Assembly (NCBI RefSeq): GCF_004348725.1
Contig: NZ_SMKR01000013.1
Span: 1 to 64,000 of the forward strand
DNA: 64,000 bases
Direction: 5' to 3'
DNA from: Kribbella turkmenica
Lineage (GTDB): Bacteria > Actinomycetota > Actinomycetes > Propionibacteriales > Kribbellaceae
Shown here: in pieces, positions 37,770-45,684 of the stretch
Position numbering within the stretch: position 1 is the stretch's first letter
Layout of the letters: each line of letters starts with the position of its first letter
Position numbers and translations under genes: made by a program
Notes under the pieces: model-generated
Told to the model about the DNA's origin: nothing
The model's input: the letters and a program-made list of their open reading frames with translations, nothing else
Database searches by the model: none

Positions 37770-38678
37770 CTACCGAGGCCAGGCGCAGGGGAGGTGTAAT
37801 GGCAAGGTCGCCTGGACCTTGATGGAGATGGCGCCGTAGGTGAAGCCGAGTCGTTCATTGAGGGCGCGCACGTTCTCGTTGCCCTGCTGGGTCCAGCTGT
37901 AGATCTCGGTGATGCCACGATCCGCGGCCCAGGCCATGCTCGTGCGCTTCAGGTTTGATGCAACACCACGACGGCGCCACTCCTGCCGTACGCCGGTGTA
38001 TGCCACTTCTGCGCGCTCCGGCCGATCGGCATCGACAAGCAGGCCGGCGACCCCGATCACCTCGTCGCACACGACGGCCATGAACATCGCCTCTGGATCG
38101 TTGATCCACAGCTCCGCCCACTCTTCGCCGGAGACCGCCGGCCACACTGGAACGTCCATGTCCGAGAAAGTCGGCAGCGCCACCTGCTCATAGGCCTTCG
38201 CCCACAGCTCCGGCCGCTCGGCAACCGAGACAATGTCGTAAAGCCGGGCAGATTCCGGCCAGGATTCAGCCACTACCCGACGAACTTGCTCGACCTCACG
38301 CCGTGTCTCGACGAACCCCAGCCGCTGGGCGAACGCCAGTGAACCCTCGTCATCAAGACCGGCGGTGGCGATCTCGTAGCCTTGGGCAACTGCGTGATGA
38401 GACAGTGCGTGGAGCAGCTCCGAGCCGATGCCCTGCCGACGCGCATCCGGTAGCACTCGCACCATCACGAGCGCACGGTCTGCCAGGACCGATCTGTCGG
38501 ACAGCCCAGTTCCAACCACCTTGCCGTCGAGCTTGGCGATCAGCAAGAGCCGCTTCGGCGCCTCCACGTCGCGAAGCTCGGCGACACTCGGGCATCGTTC
38601 CTGGGGATGTATGGCGACCAGCACCTCGCGCCAGCCCTCATAGTCCGCGTCCGTGCAGACAGGCCGGATGGCAGTCAT
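37770..38678 (-). CDS. Tandem-GNAT acetyltransferase coupled to LysRS
   Basis: 302 residues with two GNAT folds. The first has LPDARRQGIGSELLHAL as its acetyl-CoA loop (RRQGIGS), the second has YTGVRQEWRRRGVASNLKR with an RRRGVA loop, followed by TWTQQGNENVRALNERLGF, so both halves look able to bind cofactor. The arrangement recalls mycothiol synthase and aminoglycoside acetyltransferases of actinomycetes. Its ATG overlaps the LysRS stop by 4 bp. With the GNAT after ProRS it is the second synthetase-coupled acetyltransferase in the locus. Confidence 0.85.
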   Translation of the reverse strand: MTAIRPVCTDADYEGWREVLVAIHPQERCPSVAELRDVEAPKRLLLIAKLDGKVVGTGLSDRSVLADRALVMVRVLPDARRQGIGSELLHALSHHAVAQGYEIATAGLDDEGSLAFAQRLGFVETRREVEQVRRVVAESWPESARLYDIVSVAERPELWAKAYEQVALPTFSDMDVPVWPAVSGEEWAELWINDPEAMFMAVVCDEVIGVAGLLVDADRPERAEVAYTGVRQEWRRRGVASNLKRTSMAWAADRGITEIYSWTQQGNENVRALNERLGFTYGAISIKVQATLPLHLPCAWPR

Positions 38679-40231
38679 CTCGATCCCGCGCTTCGAGGAT
38701 CCTCGAAGCGCAGCAGCGGAAAGAGGATCGTCTCGCGGATGCCGACGCCAGTCAGCAGCATGACGAGGCGGTCGATGCCCATGCCCATGCCACCGGCCGG
38801 TGGCATTCCGAACTCCATCGCGCGGAGGAAGGCTTCATCCAGCTCCATCATTTCCGGATTGCCGGCCGCTGCGAACAGTGACTGCTCCGTGAGCCGCTCG
38901 CGCTGAATGACAGGGTCGTTCAGCTCGGTGTACGCCGGGGCAAGCTCGAGACCGTTGACGACAAGGTCGAACGCCTCGACCAAGCCCGGCTTGGACCGGT
39001 GTGGCTTTGCGAGCGGTCGAACGGACTCGGGGTAGTCCTCAACGAAAACGGGCTGGATCAAGGTCGGCTCGACGAGCTGCTCGTAGAGCTCCAGGATGAT
39101 CTCGCCCGATCCCCAACAATGCGGCTCCAGCTCGACGTTGCGCATCGCGGCGTACTGCCGGAGCCTCGCAGACGGCGTGTCGACGCTGACCTCGGTACCG
39201 AGCTTCTCGCTGACCAGGTCAATGACGCTGGCACTCTTCCACTCGGCCTCGAGGTCGATCTCCTCACCGTTGCGTGCGGTGACGACGGTCCTGCCGACAG
39301 CACGCGCCGCATTGACGACCAGATCCCTCACAAGGCGCTTCATGCTGTGGATGTCGCCGTACGCCTCGTAGGCCTCCAGCATCGAGAACTCAGCGGAGTG
39401 TGAGGAGTCGAGGCCCTCGTTGCGGAACGTTCGGCCGATCTCGTAGACCTGCTCGACGCCGCCGATCATCGCCTTCTTGAGGTCCAGCTCCAGCGCGATG
39501 CGCAGCAGCATCGTCTGGTCGAACGCTTCGAGATAGGTCCGGAACGGCCGGGCGGCCGCACCGCCGTTCGTCTGTTGCAGGATCGGTGTTTCGACCTCGA
39601 CATACCCGCGGTCGTCGAGGGTCTCGCGCAAGGACCTGAGCACCGTCGCCCGCGTGCGCACCATCTGGCGCGACGCCGGGTTGACGATCATGTCGACATA
39701 CCGCAGCCGCACCCGAGCCTCGTCGCTGAGCGGTTTGTGTTCGTTGGGTAGCGGCCGGAGCGTCTTCGCGGCCATCTCCCACGTCGTCGCCCGGACGCTC
39801 AACTCTCCCCTGCGGCTGGTGATGACCTCGCCGGTGACCCCGAGAAAGTCACCGATGTCCACGAGTCCCTTGAACTCCCCCAGCGGCACCACACCGAGGT
39901 CGTCCTGGGTCAGGATCACCTGCAACTCGTCGCCCGCGCCTTCACGCAGACGCACGAAGCAGAGCTTTCCGGTGTTCCGGAGAAAGATGACCCTACCGAC
40001 GACGCTGACCACGTCTCCCGTCCGGGCGTCCGCAGCCAGATTCATAGGCTCGTACGTCGCCCTGATCTCGGCCAGCGAGTGCGTCCGCGCGACGATGGTC
40101 GGATACGGCTCGCGCTCCAGGTCAATCAGACGCTCACGCTTTCCCTTCCGAATCCGCACCTGCTCGGGCAGATCGTCCTCGCCGCCGGCTGATGTGGCCG
40201 GCTTGGGCGCCACCGACCAGCGAGCAGTCAC
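38675..40231 (-). CDS. lysS: Lysyl-tRNA synthetase (class II)
   Basis: 518 residues from a GTG that overlaps the ribokinase stop by 4 bp (GTGA). An N-terminal OB-fold (about 65-175) binds the anticodon; the class II core has motif 2 (RNEGLDSSHSAEFSML) and motif 3 (GMGMGIDRLVMLLTG). The lysine-contact strand reads ELAPAYTELNDP, where E. coli LysRS has EIGNGFSELND, so Asn424 is replaced by Pro and Phe426 by Tyr. The region NGGAAARPF also differs from the common HGGAAARPF. These changes could alter amino-acid or inhibitor binding. Housekeeping lysS of actinomycetes is not normally next to ribokinase genes. Confidence 0.93.
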   Translation of the reverse strand: MTARWSVAPKPATSAGGEDDLPEQVRIRKGKRERLIDLEREPYPTIVARTHSLAEIRATYEPMNLAADARTGDVVSVVGRVIFLRNTGKLCFVRLREGAGDELQVILTQDDLGVVPLGEFKGLVDIGDFLGVTGEVITSRRGELSVRATTWEMAAKTLRPLPNEHKPLSDEARVRLRYVDMIVNPASRQMVRTRATVLRSLRETLDDRGYVEVETPILQQTNGGAAARPFRTYLEAFDQTMLLRIALELDLKKAMIGGVEQVYEIGRTFRNEGLDSSHSAEFSMLEAYEAYGDIHSMKRLVRDLVVNAARAVGRTVVTARNGEEIDLEAEWKSASVIDLVSEKLGTEVSVDTPSARLRQYAAMRNVELEPHCWGSGEIILELYEQLVEPTLIQPVFVEDYPESVRPLAKPHRSKPGLVEAFDLVVNGLELAPAYTELNDPVIQRERLTEQSLFAAAGNPEMMELDEAFLRAMEFGMPPAGGMGMGIDRLVMLLTGVGIRETILFPLLRFEDPRSAGSR

Positions 40232-41208
40232 AGCTGGTCCTCCTCCTCGTCGTAGTGCCACGACGCCGGCGCAGACGACTGACGCGGCGGCTGCGACGCC
40301 ATCGCCTTCTCGAAGTCGGCGACGACCGATGCATCGACTCTCGCCCCGTAGACCTGCGTTGCCGCTGCGCCGACGCTCGTGCCGACTCTCGCGGCCTCCT
40401 CCGGTGATTGACCGGCCAGGATCGCCGCGGCGAAGCCGGCGCAGAAGGTGTCGCCGGCGCCGGTCGTGTCGACGATGTTCTCGAGCTTCGGCGCGGCGAT
40501 GTGGGTCGCCTTGCCGTCGTGCGAGACGAGTACGCCGTCGCCGCCGAGCGTGACGATCAGCGCCTGGCCCCCGTGGAACGGAAAGCGGCGGTGTGCGCGT
40601 CGCAGCGACTCGAGGTCCGCGGTGACTTCATCCGAGATCTCGAGAAACTCCGACTGGTTCATGATGACGTGGTCCGCCTGGCCGAGGACGCGCTCGACGC
40701 CGTCGACGACCGGCGCAGCGTTCAAGACCTTCGCCGCGCCGACCTTCTCGGCCTCGCTGAACGCCGCCGACACGGCATCGATCGGCACCTCACATTGGCA
40801 CAGCACCATCGCTGTGTCCTCGATGTCTTCGAAGGCAAGTTGGACAACCGTGCGACTCAGCGTCAGGTTCGCACCGGGCGCGACGACTACGGTGTTGTCG
40901 CCGTCCGGGAGGATGCTCACGAAGGCGATCCCGGTGGGCTCGTCCGGGTCAGGCATCACCATCTCGACGTCCACGCCGTGGTCGCTGATGCCGTCGATCA
41001 CCTGGACCCCGGCCAGATCGGATCCGACCCGGGCAAGGAGCGTCGTCGACACCCCGAACGAGGCCAGGGCGCACGCCTGGTTCGCACCCTTGCCGCCACC
41101 GGCCAGTGAGCCGCTGCCGATCACCGTCTGACCTGGCTGCGGAGGCGGGTCGACACGACAGATCGCATCGAGATTGGCCGACCCCACGACCACCACCTCG
41201 TGCTTCAT
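40228..41208 (-). CDS. Ribokinase (PfkB family)
   Basis: 326 residues. N-terminal PfkB signature GGKGANQACALASFG and C-terminal DTTGAGDTFCAGF with the catalytic Asp in GAGD. Ribokinase phosphorylates free ribose at O5 so that it enters the pentose-phosphate pathway. Both ends overlap neighbours by 4 bp (nucleoside hydrolase upstream, LysRS downstream), so the ribose is very probably the one freed by the hydrolase. An Asp/Glu-rich tail closes the protein. Other sugars are possible for this family, but context favours ribose. Confidence 0.92.
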   Translation of the reverse strand: MKHEVVVVGSANLDAICRVDPPPQPGQTVIGSGSLAGGGKGANQACALASFGVSTTLLARVGSDLAGVQVIDGISDHGVDVEMVMPDPDEPTGIAFVSILPDGDNTVVVAPGANLTLSRTVVQLAFEDIEDTAMVLCQCEVPIDAVSAAFSEAEKVGAAKVLNAAPVVDGVERVLGQADHVIMNQSEFLEISDEVTADLESLRRAHRRFPFHGGQALIVTLGGDGVLVSHDGKATHIAAPKLENIVDTTGAGDTFCAGFAAAILAGQSPEEAARVGTSVGAAATQVYGARVDASVVADFEKAMASQPPRQSSAPASWHYDEEEDQL

Positions 41209-42311
41209 CGCGGCACCTTCCGGTCAATCGGCTGGCCGAGGGTCGTGCAACCCGCTTGCAGCCGGATGAGGCACTGCTCGCGTACGGCCGCGACATCCGC
41301 CCCGATCGCGACCTGGACGCGTCCAGGTCGCGATACCGCTCCAGGCAGTACGGACGGCTGGATCAGGCCACTCGTCGCTCCCTTGGCCGACTCCAGTACT
41401 GCGTCGTCCAAGTCGCGGATCACATAGCAGTAGCAGGTGCCCTTGGCCGGGCCGTTGCTGAGATCGATCTGAATGTTCGTCTCGATGAACTCGAACAGAC
41501 CCGGCTTGAGTGCGGCGATCAGAGCCGATGCATCGCACAGACCGTAGTTCGAGAAGTGCGCGGATCCGACGTCGCGCTGGCTTCCGGCAAAGAACGGGCC
41601 CATGCGCTCGTCGATCAGCTGAGCCACAACCCCCTGGTGGTGGTCCATCAGCCGCTCGTGAAAGTCGGCCGTGTAGGTGAGCCGGCGGGTGACGTTCAGC
41701 GGCACCAGCCGTGTCGGCGCGCCCGCACTGAAGACCCGAGCGGAGGCCTCAGGATCGACCCACAGGTTGAACTCGGCAGTCGGAGTGACGTTGCCGGAGC
41801 CGAACTCGAGACTCGAGACGGCGCCCCCCATAATCACGAGGCCCTTGAGCAGCGACGCGATCTCGGGATCCTGCGCGAAGGCCAGCGCGACGTTCGTCAG
41901 CGGACCGACGGCGACGACCGTGACCTGCCCTGGGTACTTGCGAACCGTGTCGATGATGAACTTCGACGCGTGCCCCGGACGCAGCTCGGCCTGGGGATAG
42001 CCCCGGGCAGGCACGTTGACCTCGCCGAACGTGGCCCACTTGCCCCAGCTGAGCTCCTCGTAGTCCCCACGTTGATGGAGCAGCGGCCGATCCGCGCCGG
42101 CGTAGACAGGAAGGTCTGCTCGGTCCAGGACGTCCAGCAAGCTCAGCGTATCGACGATCTCCTGCTGGAGATCGTAGTTGCCGGCAACGAGAGTGACACC
42201 TAGCAGCTCGATGTCCGCGCTCGCCAACGCGATCATCAACGCGATGGCGTCGTCGTTCAGGTAGCCGATGTCTGTGTCCAGGATGATCTTGGACGGGCTG
42301 CCCTCGGACAT
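41205..42311 (-). CDS. Nucleoside hydrolase (IunH family)
   Basis: 368 residues from the ATG at 42311, preceded by GAGGAGG; an upstream frame is Arg-rich and not homologous. Calcium-binding Asp cluster at Asp12, 14, 20 and 21, with the spacing DTDIGYLNDD in place of the usual DTDPGxDD, and AEFNLWVDPEA late in the protein. It splits the N-glycosidic bond of ribonucleosides to a free base and ribose. Cotranscribed with ribokinase. It is longer than the 310-320 residues usual for IunH, with extra sequence at the end. Confidence 0.9.
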   Translation of the reverse strand: MSEGSPSKIILDTDIGYLNDDAIALMIALASADIELLGVTLVAGNYDLQQEIVDTLSLLDVLDRADLPVYAGADRPLLHQRGDYEELSWGKWATFGEVNVPARGYPQAELRPGHASKFIIDTVRKYPGQVTVVAVGPLTNVALAFAQDPEIASLLKGLVIMGGAVSSLEFGSGNVTPTAEFNLWVDPEASARVFSAGAPTRLVPLNVTRRLTYTADFHERLMDHHQGVVAQLIDERMGPFFAGSQRDVGSAHFSNYGLCDASALIAALKPGLFEFIETNIQIDLSNGPAKGTCYCYVIRDLDDAVLESAKGATSGLIQPSVLPGAVSRPGRVQVAIGADVAAVREQCLIRLQAGCTTLGQPIDRKVPR

Positions 42312-42353
42312 AGCACACCTCCTCATTGCTTGAACAAGTTCAGGGGACTCGCA

Positions 42354-42418
42354 TCGATCTGCTCGGACCTCACCCCGAGCAGATCGACACGACAGGGGAA
42401 CTCGCGACGAACTGTCGC
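42354..42418 (-). other. Two hairpins inside the monooxygenase operon
   Basis: Between the aldo/keto reductase stop and the nucleoside hydrolase start (110 bp) lie a perfect 13-bp stem (42354-42366 with 42375-42387) and a 6-bp stem (42402-42407 with 42413-42418). They may lower expression or mark mRNA processing; the following genes otherwise have no visible promoter. Confidence 0.6.
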
Positions 42419-42421
42419 GAA

Positions 42422-43447
42422 CTAGGACTGGCGCGAATCCAGCCACAGATCGACATCGGCGTCGAACGCCGCGGCATCGATCTGAGCGAGCTCCTCGTCG
42501 GAGAACTCGGGCTCGTTCAGGGCTGCCAGGTTCTCCAACAGCTGTTTCGGCGACGATGCACCGAGGACGACCGACGTCACGCGTCGATCCCGCAGGCACC
42601 ACGCGATCGCCATCTGGGCCAGCGTCGTACCGCGCGCGGCTGCGATGGCGTTCAGCGCCTTCACACTCTGAAGGATCTTCGGGTCGAGCATGTGCGCCTT
42701 GAACGGGCCGCCCGAAGACGCGCGGGAGTCGGACGGAACGCCATCCAGATACTTGCCGGTCAGCAGGCCCTGCGCGAGCGGCGAGAACGCGACGCATCCC
42801 ATGCCCAGCTCGTCGAGTGTGTCCAGCAACTCGACCTCGATCCACCGGTTCAGCATCGAGTAGTTGGGCTGATGCACCAGCAATCGCAGGCCCATGCGGT
42901 GAGCGATCTGGAAGGCCTCACGGGTGCGGGCAGCCGAGTAGCTCGAGATGCCGACGTACAGCGCTCGGCCAGAAGTGACGGCTGTCTGCAGCGCGCCGAT
43001 CGTCTCCTCGAGCGGAGTGTCCGGGTCGAAGCGGTGCGAGTAGTAGATGTCGACGTAGTCGAGGCCGAGCCGCTCGAGCGACTCGTCCAGGCTGGCCAGC
43101 ATGTACTTCCGCGAGCCCCATTCGCCGTACGGCCCGGGCCACATCCGGTAGCCGGCCTTCGTGGCGACGACGATCTCGTTGCGATGGGCACTGAGCTCCT
43201 CGCGGAGCACCCGCCCGAACGAGATCTCGCTCTCGCCCGGTGGCGGACCATAGTTGTTCGCCAGGTCGAAGTGGGTGATGCCTGCGTCGAACGCAGCCAG
43301 GATCGTGTCCTTCTGCGAGCCGTACGAGTGGCCGGCGCCGAAGTTCTGCCACAGGCCGAGTGAGATCTTCGGCAGCTGCAACCCCGACGAGCCGGCTCGC
43401 GAGTACTTCGTACCCTCGTACCGGTCGGGGTCGGCGATGTATGTCAC
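42422..43447 (-). CDS. Aldo/keto reductase (YghZ/AKR14-like)
   Basis: 341 residues. Aldo/keto reductase barrel with the tetrad Asp-Tyr-Lys-His visible as FDLANNYGPP, TKAGYRMWPGPYGEWGSRKY and YSHRFDP; NADPH-site Ser/Arg near VVLGASSPKQLLEN. The pattern WPGPYGEWGSRKY is that of the L-glyceraldehyde-3-phosphate reductase (YghZ) group. It reduces small aldehydes or ketones. It overlaps the flavin reductase by 4 bp and could remove an aldehyde released by the monooxygenase. Confidence 0.9.
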   Translation of the reverse strand: MTYIADPDRYEGTKYSRAGSSGLQLPKISLGLWQNFGAGHSYGSQKDTILAAFDAGITHFDLANNYGPPPGESEISFGRVLREELSAHRNEIVVATKAGYRMWPGPYGEWGSRKYMLASLDESLERLGLDYVDIYYSHRFDPDTPLEETIGALQTAVTSGRALYVGISSYSAARTREAFQIAHRMGLRLLVHQPNYSMLNRWIEVELLDTLDELGMGCVAFSPLAQGLLTGKYLDGVPSDSRASSGGPFKAHMLDPKILQSVKALNAIAAARGTTLAQMAIAWCLRDRRVTSVVLGASSPKQLLENLAALNEPEFSDEELAQIDAAAFDADVDLWLDSRQS

Positions 43448-43995
43448 TGTCGGTTCCTCGAGTCGATCAGGGGCGTGTGGAATCCGCCGCGGAAGAAAAT
43501 CAAGGGGTGTTCCTGGGCGTCTGCGATCGCGGCATCCAGCACTTCACCGATCAGCATGACGTGGTCGCCGGCCTCCACGTCGACCATGATCCGGCAGTCC
43601 ATCCAGGCCAGCGCACCGCTGATCCGCGGGTTGCCGGCCGGGGACAATTCCCAATTGACGCCCTCCCAACGGTCGCCGTCCTTCCTGGCGAACTGGGTTG
43701 CGAGGTCGGCCTGGTCCGCGGCGAGCACGTTCACACCGAAGTGGCCGGCGGACTTGAACTGGGGCAGAGTCGAGGACTTCTTGGAGACTGATGTAGCAAT
43801 GCAGGGCGGGTTGAGGGACTGGCTGAAGAAGGATTGGCAGGTCACTCCGAAGGGAACCTCCAGAGCGGTGGTCAAGACGACGATGCCTGACGCGAACTGG
43901 CTGAGCAGCTGCCGGAAGTCCGGCATCGACGCGCCGTCGCTTCCGACGGAGCGGACGACCGGAGGCGAGGGGCCCATTTGAGTCTTGCTGTTCAT
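43444..43995 (-). CDS. Flavin reductase (FMN-binding split-barrel family)
   Basis: 183 residues. Split-barrel flavin reductase: FASGIVVLTT near the start, PFGVTCQSFFSQSLNPP for the FMN loop and HFGVNVLAADQ, as in HpaC/NtaB-type partners. It supplies reduced FMN to the monooxygenase encoded just upstream (18 bp). The last part (HPLIFFRGGF) is the usual closing strand. Confidence 0.9.
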   Translation of the reverse strand: MNSKTQMGPSPPVVRSVGSDGASMPDFRQLLSQFASGIVVLTTALEVPFGVTCQSFFSQSLNPPCIATSVSKKSSTLPQFKSAGHFGVNVLAADQADLATQFARKDGDRWEGVNWELSPAGNPRISGALAWMDCRIMVDVEAGDHVMLIGEVLDAAIADAQEHPLIFFRGGFHTPLIDSRNRQ

Positions 43996-44013
43996 TTCCT
44001 ACTCCTTTTCCTG

Positions 44014-45366
44014 CTACTTCCCGACGCGGTACTGCGCCGCCGGGTGGGTCTTCTTCGCGTGCGCCTGGCCGAACAGCCCTTCGCGGAAGGTCTTCGGACC
44101 GGACGGCTCGGTCGGCAGCAACTCCAGGTCACGCAACTCCGGAACCACGCGGTCGATGAAGTTCTCGTACGAGCCCGGGTTGGCGAACGGCGCGAAGTTG
44201 ATGCCGTCGACGTCGGTCTCCTCGACGAGCTCCGCCAACTGCTCTGCAATCTCGCCACCGGTGCCGAGCATGATGAACTCCCTGAGTCCTCGCTTGCTGA
44301 AGTCCGCGTAGGCATCCGCGGCAGACTTCTTCGCGTAACGCTCGAGCTGGGTCTGTCCGAGCTCGGTGCGCAGCTCACTCATCGCACCGTCTGCCTCGAG
44401 CTTCGCGAGGTCGACGCCGGTCATCATCGCGTAGTAGACCCGTGCCGCCTGCTGGTGCGCATAGGACAAGTAGTCCTCAAGCTGGGCCTCCGCCTCGGCA
44501 CGGCTGTCCGCCGCAATCGCGGAGAGTCCGACAACCGTCTTGATGTCGCGCGGATCGCGCCCATGCTCCTCGGCCGCCTGCCGGATACTGGTGACCTGGT
44601 TTCGCAGGGATTCGGTGTCCGAGCCCTGGAGAAAGACGACCTCGGCATGCCGAGCCGCGAAGCCCCGGCCGGCCTTGGAGGCACCTGCCTGGAAAATGAC
44701 CGGAGTCCGCTGTGGGGACGGCTCGCAGCAGAAGACGCCCTTGCACTTGAAGTACTTGCCTTCGTGCTCCACGACGTGGACCTTGTCCGGATCCGCGTAG
44801 ACCCGTCCGACCTTGTCGGCCTTGACGGCGTCGTCCTCCCACGAACCTTCGAGCAGCTTGTAGCTCAGGTCCATGTACTCGCTGGCGATCTCGTACCGCT
44901 GGTCATGCGCGATCAGCCCGTCTCGCCCGAACAACTGCGTCGCCGCGACACTGCTGGACGTCACCACGTTCCAGGCCACGCGCCCCCCGGTGAGGTGGTC
45001 GAGAGTGGCGAAGCGGCGCGCGTTCGCAAATGGCTCCTCGTAGGTGGTGGACGAGGTGACAGCGAAGGAAAGCCGCTCGGTGACCGCCGCGAGAGCCGGA
45101 ATCAGGAGAAGCGGGTCGTTCTTCGGGAGGTCGACCGCCTGCTCGATGGCGACCGCGGGAACTTCACCACTGAGCAGTGGGTATCCGTAGGTGTCGGCCA
45201 GGAAGAGGAAGTCGAATCCACCCCGGTCCAGCATCTGCGCGAGCCGGGTCCATCTCGAGAGGTGCTTGTACTCGGTGCTGTCGTGGTCCGGCCGAGCCCA
45301 CAAGCCTTGCGACGAGATGTTCAGCGCGTTCACTTCGAAGGCGCCGAGGAGTAGATGCCTGGTCAC
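44014..45366 (-). CDS. Flavin-dependent monooxygenase (NtaA/SnaA/DszA family, LLM class)
   Basis: 450 residues from the GTG at 45366 behind GAGGGAG. Bacterial-luciferase-like barrel of the NtaA group: GLWARPDHDSTEYKHL, FDFLFLADTYG, RVAWNVVTSS and PVIFQAGASKAGRGFAARHAE. Known members cleave C-N bonds (nitrilotriacetate, EDTA) or C-S bonds (dibenzothiophene sulfone) with FMNH2 and oxygen. First gene of an operon of seven; the leader from promoter S3 is about 220 nt and holds no clear gene. An upstream ATG at 45435 is possible. The substrate is unknown. Confidence 0.9.
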   Translation of the reverse strand: MTRHLLLGAFEVNALNISSQGLWARPDHDSTEYKHLSRWTRLAQMLDRGGFDFLFLADTYGYPLLSGEVPAVAIEQAVDLPKNDPLLLIPALAAVTERLSFAVTSSTTYEEPFANARRFATLDHLTGGRVAWNVVTSSSVAATQLFGRDGLIAHDQRYEIASEYMDLSYKLLEGSWEDDAVKADKVGRVYADPDKVHVVEHEGKYFKCKGVFCCEPSPQRTPVIFQAGASKAGRGFAARHAEVVFLQGSDTESLRNQVTSIRQAAEEHGRDPRDIKTVVGLSAIAADSRAEAEAQLEDYLSYAHQQAARVYYAMMTGVDLAKLEADGAMSELRTELGQTQLERYAKKSAADAYADFSKRGLREFIMLGTGGEIAEQLAELVEETDVDGINFAPFANPGSYENFIDRVVPELRDLELLPTEPSGPKTFREGLFGQAHAKKTHPAAQYRVGK

Positions 45367-45592
45367 GGTCTCCCTCTGATTTCGCTCGTGTTGCCCAAAT
45401 CCCGTCAGCCATGCAAAGAAGCACCGGCGCCACACAGTGGTCGCGTGCGTTGATCAGTCTTGTCGGCCCGCTACACGTAGCCGCCTCGGAGGTTTCTGGC
45501 GAAACGACTCAATCGAGGAGATTAGAAAGACTTTTCCTATTCGCTCTGGCGTGCATTTCCCTGCTCGACTCACTCGATTGTCTTACAGTTCG

Positions 45593-45647
45593 ATGCTAGG
45601 AAGTGGAGGGGCGTGGTGTCCAATACCAGCTCTTCATGCTACTATAA
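45593..45647 (-). promoter_or_regulatory. LysR-type promoter copy S3, between monooxygenase and LysR genes
   Basis: On the minus strand: TTATA (45647-45643), 4 bases, CAT, 9 bases, GTATTGGAC, 19 bases, TAGCAT (45598-45593). It lies between divergent genes, the standard place for a LysR activator site that also serves autoregulation; the LysR start is 38 bp away. Identical in layout to S1 and S2, and TAGCATC plus GTATTGGACACC are shared with S2. Confidence 0.8.
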
Positions 45648-45684
45648 CTGGGATTAATAGCTCAGCTCTGCAACGGGGACTACG

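Noticed and set aside
36474..38678. TacT/AtaT-type GNAT toxin-antitoxin pairs
   Set aside because: The proteins are about 300 residues rather than about 170, and no ribbon-helix-helix antitoxin gene is beside them.
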